From: Cladobotryum mycophilum
Lineage: Eukaryota; Ascomycota; Sordariomycetes; Hypocreales; Hypocreaceae
DNA: 64,000 nt
NCBI GenBank assembly: GCA_036429605.1
Contig: JAVFKD010000002.1
Coordinates: 434,001-498,000 of the forward strand
Direction: 5' to 3'
Below, one piece after another: positions 12,536 through 22,719 of this stretch (positions are counted from its first letter, which is position 1; every line of letters starts with the position of its first letter). The notes below the pieces were generated by a model. It saw only the letters and a program-made list of their open reading frames with translations. It did no database searches and was not told the origin of the DNA. The position numbers were made by a program, and so were the translations under genes.

Positions 12536-14497
12536 AAAGTCTCCGCCCAGGCCCGGCCTAGTACTGGCCCCTCTTGAAACGGTAAAAGACAAATAGATGG
12601 ATCTCGATACCGCATGTGGCGAGGACGGTCACATTGTGAGCATGAAAGTTGTGAGATGCCGCAAGCCAAACTGTGACGGAGGAAGATTACCCACAACGCG
12701 GTACGGAGTAGGTATCCGCTCAAAAACCAGAAAGAAAAAACCCACCTCCCTCTTATGCACGAATGGAGATACGGTAAAGCCGCTCCCACTGTTTGGAACA
12801 AGATCAGACGAACCATGGCCCTGGTACTCACCGAAATCGACATTTTTAAGAAAAGAGCACTGCTTAAGCGGTCAGGATCCCCTTGTTTCTTGACACTTGT
12901 CTGTCCTCGGGACGAACCATAGGAAAAGACCCACAGGGTGGCCGCAGATCAAGCAGCCCGCCCACTGGCTGAAAACGGGAGAAAGAGGGACGACGGGTCA
13001 GGCCTGCAGCGGGAAGGGTACAGGCCATCCCAGTAAATAACATGGCCGGCCGGATTGTGGCCTGCATAGTGCATGAAGTGCCGTCCGCTGTCGTGACAGT
13101 GCTAAAACGAGCCAAAAGGGACAAAGGCAAGTCCTCTCAGTGCCCAATCAAGATGGGTCAGGCACAACGAAAAGTTGAGACTGGGAGGGGAAGGGGGACA
13201 CTGAGCCAGCCAGCGTAGGACAGAGTCCTGTACACGCCCCTCCACTCGGTGCTTTGCGATATGATTTCCTGTTTCTCTCTCCCTGCACGGGATGGCTTGG
13301 CAGAAACAAGCCATGCGCTGCATCTACATATGGAACAAACATGTAAGGTATGTGTGTATGGGGGATTGGACATGTATATATCAGCTTTTTTTTTTTTTTT
13401 TGCTTTCCATCGTAACTTGTGACGCTTGATCAACGTGGCGACCAGCCAGCGGGACTCTGGAGCAAACGACTGGGGGGACCCCCTCCCTCTCCACAAATGG
13501 GGGCATTTGTGGAGGAAGGGCAAAGAGGACGGACACAAAAGCGATAACCTAGGTCTAAATTATCATACTGCAGGGTCTCCTTGGCTTGTCATTGATATTT
13601 TCCAGCGGTAGTACAGCGGTGGTTGAGTGTCGTGGGCAGAGTAGTAGTCGTCATAGTCATAGTAGTAGTATGAAGTCGGTTTCTCACACACACACACACA
13701 CTCAACCACCCCCACCTCTCTCCCTTGCTCTCCCCTTACTATTCTGGCCAGGAACGTGCAACATGGGCCTTCGCCGGCCGCAGGGGGTGTCGCAAGGCCC
13801 GAAAGGGGGCGTGCGGGCGTAGGGCAATAGGGAGAAAGCATAGGGCGAAAAGTACGGATACCCAATCCACGTATCAAAGCCTCTTTTTTTATCCCGCAGG
13901 AAGCAAGACGATAATGACGACGTTTGTTGGCCCGTGTAAGGAAAGGTGCTTGTTGGTCGCTGAGAGTCCCACCAGCGATTGGGTTGTAAAGCGCTGGATG
14001 GCAGAAGAAATAAGGCGAGGGTCGAAATGGAGAAGGCTTGTGTTCTCAGGCAAGTATAAGTTAGCTTGTGTATCCCCAGTGTTGTATCAAGTTGGCAAGC
14101 CCACCAGGCAGAGCGAAGTTGCGAAACAAAACAAAGATACAAGGGCGTCAACGGTTCAGAGTCATCGAAGCCAAGCATACATACGACAAAAGACGGGCAA
14201 GGCTAAATAGGGTGTTCTGCATCAACAACCCCAGCGCTAGCCTCGAGGCCGTTTGTTCCTATTCGAGCCGTTTTACTGTAGGTCAGAAACTCTAACAGCC
14301 ATCTCACACATCGTCCTGTCTTCTGACATTTGACGAGAGGGGGGAAGAGTTATTTGTGTTGGGCGATGGTCCTGGGAGGGACGCCATCATTTGGCAAGGT
14401 TCACTGGCTGACGGTATTGGCTCATTCTGCAGAATTATCCCCCCTCTTCTCTCTCTCGCCTCGGCTTCTTTCTCCGCCGCCTGTCGACGACGTGACC

Positions 14498-14963
14498 ATG
14501 TGCTACTTCGAGCAGACCCGTTGGGAGTGTGGCTACTGGCGCTGGGGCCATTTCCGGCAGCAGTGCAATAAGGAATATCGTATGGGCGAGACGTGCGGGT
14601 TAAAGCTCGTTTATGAAACCAGGATCGAGGCTGGCGTGTGTAAGCTGTGCCAGGATACGGACAAGAAACGACGACGACTCCTCAAGATGCAGCAAGATTT
14701 GGCGCGCTGGAAACAGGAAGGCAACCGATCAGCGACCATTGAAAAAACCGAGGCTGAACAGGCGGAGGTGACCGAGCAGGTTAATCGAATGCTCGAAGAA
14801 CATCAGCTGAGGCTAAAGTCACTTGGCCAGGTACGAGAAAATTTCCCATTTTGTTTGTGGGAGTCAGAGACCGGCTGGGGGACCGGGCAAACGCATTTTT
14901 TTTTGTGGCACTGAGACGGAGAGGGGGAGCACCGTAACTAACGACACTTCTGCCGTTCAGTAA
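14498..14963 (+). CDS. Small Cys-rich conserved fungal protein, two exons
   Basis: I read a 111-residue protein from the ATG at 14498. Exon 1 ends at 14830. A 130-nt intron follows (donor GTACGA, branch TAACTAAC, acceptor TTCAG), so exon 2 contributes only the TAA at 14961-14963. The N-terminal 50 residues carry a pattern I recognise from a widespread uncharacterised ascomycete family: MCYFEQTRWECGYW, then C-N-K-E-Y-R and G-E-T-C-G, then C-K-L-C. These cysteines probably bind zinc. The rest is a charged helix. No function is known to me. Without splicing, the frame runs on into unrelated low-complexity residues. The upstream in-frame ATG at 14330 would add 56 unconserved residues and is not preferred. 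Confidence 0.75.
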
Positions 14964-17312
14964 CGAAACGAGACGAGACGAGAGCGAACAGAATCGACTT
15001 CAGAAAGACGAGACGAAGGCCCCAGAGGCATAGAGGATTGGTCAGTGATAGAAACTTGGGCACGACGCAATTCATGGGTCATAATCGGCGCGAACGGGAT
15101 CTTCTTCTTTTTTCCACTATTTTTTTCTTTAATTGGGGGTTTTGTTTTGCTGGACCATGGAAGCCGATCGCGATTATTTTTAGTCGGCTTTTTTTTTGTT
15201 TGCTTTGACTTGCCTAAGGACACACACAAAAGGTGTGTCTCGTGAGCTGATCAAAAACCATGGATGGATCGGCCGGCTTCCTTGTATGATTGGTGCGATG
15301 GGATGGACTGCAAGGGTTGGGCTTTGGGCTTTGGGCTTTGGCTTTGGTTGTATCGACTTTCCCGCACTCCCTATTTTTTGAGATACTTTGGGTTCTGTGA
15401 ACCGAAAAACTTGGATCCTTTCCATATGTTCAAGGGTATGGCGTTCCCACCGTCAGGGCTCGATTCAGAACGGTGCAGAATCTAGTATTATTAGATGGTG
15501 GGCTGAACCAACTTTGTGTGTGGGCCACCATGTTACTGCGAGTGGCCAGGGGGGGCCTTGCAATTACTATGACGAAACCCTCCGGCGGGGGGCGAATGCT
15601 GAGCGCGTCCAATGTCCAGTCCCCGTTGTGGTGGTGCTGTGGGTGAGTGGGTGATTAGTAGCAGTAGCAGTAGCATCGTGTCTCTTCAGTGTCCGTGTGT
15701 GCTTGTCTCATATGGGTCCAACAATAGACGTGCAGCAAGCGTCAGGCAATGTCTTATGAATTGCTTAGCAAGAACGGGTTGTGTTGTGCTCTGGCTATAT
15801 AGCCCTCAAAGTGCAACCAACGGACGGGAGGAAAGTGAATTAGGTGGTGAAGAAAGGTGCTCGCTTATCGCGTCTGTGGCCGAGCCAGGGCCATGTCGGA
15901 GGTCTGAAACCCAGCAAGTAAGAAAGTAAGACGGCGCCGAGAAGTGGGCGACGCAGGACTGACTAGGCTGACACTGCATGGGGGGTCGAAAAATGTTGGT
16001 CTCAACATACAAAAGTACGTCCGTCCTCAGCGTGTGTCAAGTAAGGTTGATTGATTGAACAAGGCTGTCTTTTTTTCAGCTCCAAGTCGATCAGATGTAT
16101 TAATGGGCAGAGAAGCATAATTTGGGCCGAATTTGAGGGGGAGAGTGGAGAAAGCCCAGGTCTGTTGGTGTATCCTCCAGAGTGGGAATTTGCAGCTGCG
16201 CCTAGACTGGCATACGAGCGAGCGAGCGAGCGAGCGAAGCCATTGACATCCGCTGTTGGCTAGATGCATGACGGACACATCCGTTGGACGTTTTATGTCT
16301 TGCTACCACCCTCCGACTCGTCCTAGTTTGCTCTGCTGGTTTGCTGCCGGTGCTGCTGCCGCATGGTTCCCAACAAACCTGATCCTCCACATCTCTAATT
16401 CGACTGTCAGGGGGTGGCGGTCCGGGGTGGCTGCGTTGCCTTGCTCCAACCCTAAACAGCTTGCAGAGTCGACCTGGCTACACATGTAAACAATGATCCC
16501 GGAGAACTGGTTCCTTGGATACGTTCCCGACGACTTGGTTGATGGGCGGCTGGCTGCCGGCCCTGCCCACCCTCGACGGAACCCGTGGAACTAAAACAGC
16601 GGTGCGAGCCGAGGCGGACAAAGAACCAGGCTAAGAGCAAATCCGACGGCTAGCAAGGAAGCCAGTTCTTACACTAACCGTTCTCCACCAAGTAAGCCGC
16701 GCGCACGTGTCTGATGCTCAATGGGCACATTGCGGTGAAGGCTATCGCGGGTTTTTAGGAATATGCTGCGGCTGTCATCATCAAGCAGTTCCTTTCAATC
16801 ATAACAAACTCGTTTGTCGCTCTGGTCATTTTGAATCAACTTAGTGTCTGCCGGGGGAGGGAGGGAGGAAAGGGGGCTGAATTTCAGTGCGACATCAGTG
16901 TCAAGCGATTGGTGCGATTTGAGAAATTTGGAAAAATAGCATTGAAATTTTTTTGGTTCTTCTTGATTTGGTTTCCCTGTTGGTTGGTACAGACGCTTGC
17001 CGCCCCCTGGTCATGCGCACATGAAAAAAAGAAAGAAAGAAAGAAAACGTTGGGTGTCCTTGAAACTGGAAGATGTCGGTACGAAAGACAACCCGCTTTG
17101 AGACGCTGTTGCTGCAGGTCGAGTTTGCCTTTCCTGATTGAAGTTGGGTATCGAGAGAAAGAGAGAAAAAGGAAATGTCGACTGTGAGTTCCCTGCATTC
17201 TACCGTCCTGCTGATTTCCGTCACAAACACGCACACACATTATGTATACCCATTCCTGGCTCCTCAGTACGCGCATTCTGATAACGCGATGATCCGAGAC
17301 CATTATAAACAA
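14964..17312. other. 2.3-kb intergenic region, no gene recognised
   Basis: Only short ORFs without recognisable domains are present. A small (GCGA)n array lies at 16215-16238. The 3' UTRs of the flanking genes presumably lie at its ends. Confidence 0.5.
16215..16238 (+). repeat. (GAGC)n tetranucleotide array
   Basis: Five to six perfect GAGC units in intergenic DNA. Confidence 0.85.
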
Positions 17313-17925
17313 TCACTTCATGGCCGCCGCAGCATCCGCAAATGTCCCTACAAGTGCAGCGCCTTCCTCGTCAAGCGTCTTGAGACTAGCAGGGCGCTCG
17401 TTGTATGCATCGGCTGTGTCCTCGTCCGCGAGCCAGTCGACTCTAACACCGGCAGGTGGACTTGCTCCTCCTGTGCTCAATTTTGACACGAGATGGTGAT
17501 ACCGAGCCACCCGGGCACCTTGGCCACCGGCGTAAGCAAACGGAGTCGAAGAACTACGGCCGTTGGAGTCTTGGGGAGCGATTTCGAATATGTCGACCAT
17601 GTTGCTAAAACACACAAGTCAGTCAGTGAGGGAAATTCACGCAGGTTTTTTCTTTCATGCAGAGGGACAAACTTGGATGTCTTGGCAACGACTCGTTGCA
17701 GAGCCTCGTTTTCACGCTGAACCTCTGCCGTATCGCTATCCCCGTTCAAAGCACCGTCGCCGAAGCTCCCATATTGCATTCCGTTGCCATCATCGTATAA
17801 TAATCGATTGTCCTCATTCTGTAGCTTTGTGATTAGAACCGTACCGTCGCACATGGGCAAATGCAACGCACCTCTTCGTAAACATCTTTGTCGCGCCGTC
17901 CCAGGCAGGACTGACAAATCCCCAT
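17313..17925 (-). CDS. MEH1: LAMTOR1/Ego1-like lysosome (vacuole) adaptor, three exons
   Basis: I assembled exons 17925-17872, 17818-17673 and 17604-17313. The introns are 53 nt (GTGCGT...CTACAG, CTAAT branch) and 68 nt (GTTTGT...TTTTAG, CTGAC branch). The phases agree and give 163 residues. The N terminus MGICQSCLGRR has Gly2 for N-myristoylation and Cys4/Cys7 for palmitoylation. It is followed by NEDNRLLYDD and by a helix ENEALQRVVAKTSN then NMVDIFEI, matching the LAMTOR1 family core (ALLSSILAKT-x-N-x-IDV). Family members anchor the Ragulator/EGO complex to the lysosome or vacuole, where it recruits Rag GTPases for TORC1 signalling. Each exon is too short to stand out alone. Identification rests on the lipidation motif plus the core helix. 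Confidence 0.8.
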
Positions 17926-18798
17926 ACTGGCTTCTATTGGTGGTGCGCGAGTGCATACAGCAGCCCGGCGCAATGAAATAGAGATTGTCGCCGTACTCAA
18001 TGCGTCAATATCATGCTTTTTTTAAGGGATACAGCAATGCGATATCGTAGCCCTGTCGATTGATGCTGACGCTCGACGTTTCAAGGCCGAAATTGGATCT
18101 GGGTTTGGGATCCACCTGAGCTTTCGGGTAAATCTCGGTCCGTACTGTCTCTTTCCTCTTGAGGCAAGGAAAGGAGCAAGCCAATTGTTCCACGAATTGT
18201 TAGTGCAGTTGCCATGACTGCAAGGTACAGCACCATTGTACTCTTTACTTTGGCATGTAAACAAAACAAACTGAGACTCGAGTTCACCCCCCGACTAACA
18301 TCACGGCAACGCTGACAGGCATGGTGATGCACTCCTGCATTTCGCTTCCACTCGTTCGGGACCAATTCCACGGACGCGAGATGGCATATGAACATGTATA
18401 GCTGCCAAAACTCAACATGTCCATCTGAACATCTCGCCCTGGTCTAGACTCATGGTACCAGAACGCATTCGCCCTGGATATCAATACTGTTAATAGCATT
18501 CTCCAGCCCTTCAAGGACTTAATAGGAGAGGCTCTCCCCGCCTCCATTAAGCCTATGGAATTCTCGCATCTCAGCAAATTCCGAAACGCGGCGCCCAGGT
18601 TGCAGCATTCTCAACCTAGACGTAATTCCTTCCAGCCATAGTGATGAAGTTGATTCAGATTTGCAAAAGGATATAGCTGTGCCAATTATAAATGTCATCT
18701 TGTCCACTAATCTTTCTTCCTCGTTGCCTTTCAGTCCCGTTTCCTGAGTTGACCTGACTTCCAAGCGTCCCTTATCAAGCTATTCCAATATCCTAACC
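17926..18798. other. Intergenic region between two divergent genes
   Basis: It holds the promoters of the adaptor gene (minus) and the secreted-protein gene (plus). Several minus-strand ORFs of 60-104 codons overlap at 18011-18764, but none has a recognisable domain or a coherent exon set. Confidence 0.5.
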
Positions 18799-19185
18799 AT
18801 GAAGCTCATCCTTGTCCTGTGCGCTGTTTCATCTATATTTTCTCTTGCTCAAGCTTATCATGATAACCTACAAGGCGATGGCTCTACGGAAACCATAATC
18901 AAGACGCTTTCAACAACCACTTCGATCCTACCAACAACTACATACTCACAATCTCAGACAACTCCTAGAGCGACAACGAGCTCTAAGCGGAGACCTACCC
19001 CAACATCCTCATCATGGACTGTTTCAACCAAGACTGAGACTACGTACAGCACACTTGTCTTGACGGTGAGGAACGGTATGGGCTCCAATATTATACCGAC
19101 AGGTGGTATTACACAACCCAGTCTTGCCGGAAACTCCATGACAGGCATATATCGCGCATCTATTATGCGAAGGAAACTGCGATAA
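18799..19185 (+). CDS. Small secreted Ser/Thr-rich protein
   Basis: The ATG at 18799 opens a 128-residue frame with a good signal peptide (MKLILVLCAVSSIFSLAQA, cleavage likely after AQA at about 19). The mature part is rich in Ser and Thr between about 28 and 80, so likely heavily O-glycosylated. It has no cysteine after the signal, no hydrophobic C-terminal GPI signal, and a basic C terminus. No family is recognised. It could be a cell-wall or secreted protein, or a chance ORF; the clean signal peptide favours a gene. Confidence 0.5.
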   Translation: MKLILVLCAVSSIFSLAQAYHDNLQGDGSTETIIKTLSTTTSILPTTTYSQSQTTPRATTSSKRRPTPTSSSWTVSTKTETTYSTLVLTVRNGMGSNIIPTGGITQPSLAGNSMTGIYRASIMRRKLR

Positions 19186-19824
19186 TTAAAAAAAGCACAT
19201 TTCCCAGAGAGAAAAAACTGCACTCTGATAACTCATACTGGAAACGCTTCCAAGAGCAACCATTGAATACTTACTTGCATAGAGGCATATTAATTAATAA
19301 TACTTAATTTACTACTTTTAATAAGAGACTAGTTTGATACAATGTGGATAAATGTCCTCTTGGTTTCCTACCAACATAGTCAGGGCCTTGCTGCTGACAT
19401 CCTTTGACTAAAAACGTGTCATGAGTAAAAGTACGACAGTGCGAAAAGTCCGTGTCCTCGACAGGGATATATGCCATGACACACTCCTGCGTTTAGATTA
19501 TGGGAAGTGGATATTCAATCCTCAAAGTCTTTCAATGTACCTATTAATAACTTGCCTCAGTCTTTTCTTTTAACCCTCTGAAATGGTATTGCGTTGTGGT
19601 GCAAACTGTCCTCATTCTGAATTTCAGGGTAGGTGTGGCTGCCTGATGTTGGGGCCAGAGTGTCTTGAGGAGAATTGTTTGTTGATTCGACATTCCATAA
19701 ATTAGCATCATTTTCCTCGTTCCAGACTCGTTTCCTTCTTTCTGTAAATAAAGCTACAGTTTATTCTATAATTTGCATTAAACAGAAAGAAAAAAGAAAA
19801 AAGGAAAACCTTCGCACGCAGACC
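19186..19824. other. Intergenic region, promoter of the next gene
   Basis: AT-rich DNA with no supported gene. An A-rich run just before the ATG at 19825 looks like a 5' leader. Confidence 0.5.
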
Positions 19825-20913
19825 ATGTTCGGCCGCATCAAGACTCTCTCGAGAGTCGTGGGCGTCTGCCTTCTTATACCTCTCCCTATATACATCCTTC
19901 CCTTGATCAACGGCGGCTTTGAGGGGTACTACCTTCATCGATTCTTTCATGAGGGTGATGAAGCCGTCGATTGGACTTGGTCGTACAACAATAAGGATCC
20001 GAAGAAATGCCCCGATCACCAGACTGTCGCCCCCTTTCACATCCGCAAGCTCGCCAATCCGTCAACTTGGGTTTCCAACCTGGGCGTGACAAACTTCAAC
20101 TATTATGACAAGTCCAGCTACATGAACCATTACGACCGCTTGTATGTAATGACTAGTTTGGACAACTTGTATAGGAAGGAGGAGCACGGAGCTCCTTGGC
20201 ACCACTGGATCTACCTTACCGGCTCTGAACGTCCTGGCCCGCCAACGGACAAGGACAACGTTTGGTCCGACGAGTGGGATATGGCATTTGATCAGCTGTT
20301 GCAATACCATGACGCCAAGCCTTCCGTGGGGAACGCATCGTTTTCTTATGTGTCCTGCTGGAACTCTTTCTTCTGTGAGTACTGGGCCGTCAAGGCACCG
20401 GCCTTGATCCACCTCACGACCGAAAAGGCAGACGTCTTTGGCGATGGAGATGAATTCAAAGATGGAGAAAAAGTCCTCGACCACGATCCAGTCATGGCCA
20501 GGATCATTGAGTTCTCGGGAAGCGGCAGTTTGCCACCGATGCTCGCGCCTGGCATCTTCCCAAGCCCCTACGAACAACTGAAGAGCCTCACGGCCGATCC
20601 ATATGCCTGGCAGCTCTACGAGCCACATGATCGTTTGCGCCAGATGAATCTCCGCATCCGAGATTATTTCAAGGAAATCGAGGATGACCCAGCATCGGTG
20701 TATGGCCGCCTATTGAAGCTGGAGGACTGGTGGATGGGCCAGCTAGGCTTGTCAGGCGGGTTCTGGACAGTGTGGCCGCGAGCGGCTGGAAAGTGGGCAT
20801 CTATGACGAATTACCCGGTGAATGGAATTGCCTACTATGTGGATTGGGCGAGGGACGTCTTGATGGCGCTTGGTCTGCTCGAGATAAAATTACCCCTGAA
20901 GGGTATTCTGTAG
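19825..20913 (+). CDS. Uncharacterised membrane-anchored protein
   Basis: Single-exon gene for 362 residues. The ATG at 19825 (context GACCATG) is chosen because it directly precedes a basic stretch and a hydrophobic segment (about 10-30), typical of a signal anchor. In-frame codons upstream read like leader sequence and lack an ATG. The remainder is Trp/Tyr/Asp-rich and looks folded. It includes a segment at about 172-202 (SYVSCWNSFFCEYWAVKAPA) with two cysteines that loosely resembles a thioredoxin-like fold, but I cannot assign a family. It is probably a type II membrane or secretory-pathway protein. No function is proposed. Confidence 0.7.
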   Translation: MFGRIKTLSRVVGVCLLIPLPIYILPLINGGFEGYYLHRFFHEGDEAVDWTWSYNNKDPKKCPDHQTVAPFHIRKLANPSTWVSNLGVTNFNYYDKSSYMNHYDRLYVMTSLDNLYRKEEHGAPWHHWIYLTGSERPGPPTDKDNVWSDEWDMAFDQLLQYHDAKPSVGNASFSYVSCWNSFFCEYWAVKAPALIHLTTEKADVFGDGDEFKDGEKVLDHDPVMARIIEFSGSGSLPPMLAPGIFPSPYEQLKSLTADPYAWQLYEPHDRLRQMNLRIRDYFKEIEDDPASVYGRLLKLEDWWMGQLGLSGGFWTVWPRAAGKWASMTNYPVNGIAYYVDWARDVLMALGLLEIKLPLKGIL

Positions 20914-21154
20914 AGAGCGGCGGCCGGACTACGTCGGGGCTTCCATAAGAAGATGTGAATACTGGACAACTGCATTTATCTACTCTTATTCCCCTTGACA
21001 CTACCACAGAAGGGGGGGGGTTCTGAGAACGTAGACTCTTGTCCCCTGGTTGTAGATGAGAGCAAGACAGCTAGCTTCAAACAATTCATATCTGACAGCT
21101 TCGTTTCATTAACAATAGAACTTTCTTTTACTTGTGCTGCTTTACCACGACAAT
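20914..21154. other. Convergent intergenic spacer
   Basis: Short spacer between convergent genes, presumably the two 3' UTRs. It has a G8 run near 21010. Confidence 0.5.
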
Positions 21155-21916
21155 TTACTCCCAATTCTCCCGAATCACTTCGGCAATCACACCATGATCC
21201 TCGGGCTGCTTCAACCCACTCACAACCACCACCCCAACAACCCCCTCCACCCCCTCCACACGAATCGGCACCGCCCCGCCATGAATAGCATACTCCCCGG
21301 CCTCCCCCGGCCCCAGCCCAAACTTGGCCGCGAAGAGCGCCTCGTCGCCCTTGTACTTCCTGCCCAGGTACCAGGAGCTCACGCCGAAGCGCAGCGCCGC
21401 GGTCCTCTTGCGCCGCACCCACGACTCGTTGTCCGGGGTGGTGCCGGATCCCGTGGCGAGCTGGAAGTAGACCTGCGCCCCTCCGGCGCCGCTGATGGAG
21501 ATGAGCGCCGGGCGGCCCGCGGCGGCAAAGGGGAGGAGGCGCGCGTAGAGGAGGTTCCCTAGCTCGGCGGCGTCTCCGGCCGTGAAGGAGGAGAGGGTGA
21601 AGCCCTCGCCGCCGACGTCTGCTTGGACGAGGGCATCGAGCTATAGATGATGTCCAATGTTAACAAGGGTTTCGTGTTCCCTCTCGATAGGGGGACTATA
21701 AAGTAAAGGGTTTTTTGTTTGTTTGTTTGCTTGTTTGTTTCCAGAACCAGAACTTTCAAGGTAAACAGGAACCGAACAAGATATCAGAAATAAGATGCTT
21801 ACCTCCTCCGGAGGACCAACAATCGGAGCTGGCTCACCGGGACTGCGAGCGGCGGCGGCGGCCTTTTCAAGACCATGGCCAAGAGGGAATGTGCGTCGCC
21901 AAACTTTCTGAGGCAT
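21155..21916 (-). CDS. UPF0303 / HbpS-like (PF03928 haem-degrading-domain) protein, two exons
   Basis: Exon 1 is 21916-21803 and exon 2 is 21640-21155. The 162-nt intron (GTAAGC...CTATAG) joins in phase 0 to give 199 residues. The N terminus (LGHGLEKAAAAA, then SPGEPAPIVGPPEE) leads into LDALVQADVG and a Gly/Ala-rich domain with AALRFGVSSWYLGRKY. It ends with a VVVSGL-K-Q-P-E-D-H block, the usual close of this family. Bacterial HbpS binds haem; the yeast relative Ybr137w has been linked to tail-anchored protein delivery. The cellular role here is therefore open. Exon 2 is markedly GC-rich compared with its neighbours. Confidence 0.8.
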
Positions 21917-22719
21917 CTTTACAATCTCCTTTTTTTACTCTTAATCTCCCCGGTGTAACGATTTCAAAAAAGCTGTCGAGTAAAAAAGAGAGAGACGAGA
22001 AAGAAGGCTTTTATTTATAACTGGACTGATGACGCTCATGCGCAATCATTCATTCATCCTACCCTAAAAGGAATTGGGATTGTTCCATAAATTCTCCGGC
22101 AAAGGTGGCACCTCTTTTTCTTTGTGCTTAGTAACACAATAACGAAAGACGCAAGAATTGCGGAACTGCCATGTTTGTATTTTGTTTTGCGCCGCAATCC
22201 TTTTGTCGGGCCGATAACGAAATCCAATCATGTTGGTTGAAGACACTGGTGATGATGCAAGATGGCGGAGTTTCTTGCCCAAGTTGAATTTGACTCAAAT
22301 AACAGCAATAATACGCAGACTATCTGGATCGATTCTTGTTTTACGTGGTTGCTGATAGCAGTACTATAGTCGAGACACATCACGGTATACGCAAAAGTCG
22401 TAGTTTAACATGTTCATCTATACTGAATGATATCAAATACGGTCATCTCAAACGGTATTGACTACCTCGACGTCTTGCAACACAATGTTGCCACAAAACG
22501 GTTGCGCCCAAGAAACCCCCCTTCCCCCCATTCCTCCCTCCCCGCAGTTACAATCCTAACCACCATACGCCAAGTCACTATTCGCTGTCAAACGCTGTCG
22601 AGGAGAACAGCAACGTCAAAACCACAAGAGCCGCCCCATTCTTCATATCGCAAACCGCTTTCAGCAGACTAGAAAAATGCACAAGATACAATTCCATTAT
22701 AAAGCTATATCCTAACATG
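21917..22719. other. Intergenic region upstream of the UPF0303-like gene
   Basis: It holds the promoter of the UPF0303-like gene and the 3' end region of the bye1 gene. No further gene is seen. Confidence 0.5.

Larger units (their letters stand above)
2950..14497. other. About 11.5-kb gene-poor, microsatellite-rich block
   Basis: I could not support any protein-coding gene here. ORFs are short, overlap simple repeats and match no family I know. The stretch holds many separate polypyrimidine, CA, GATG, GTAC and GGAT tracts, several listed individually. The first 320 bases may belong to the F-box gene as promoter or first exon. The longest ATG-initiated frame is 270 codons (11973-11161, minus) with no recognisable motif. 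The block could be a large regulatory region, long noncoding transcripts, or genes with many tiny exons. Confidence 0.6.

Noticed and set aside
18011..18764. Cluster of minus-strand frames that might be exons of one gene
   Set aside because: No consistent splice set, no start with conserved context and no recognisable domain.
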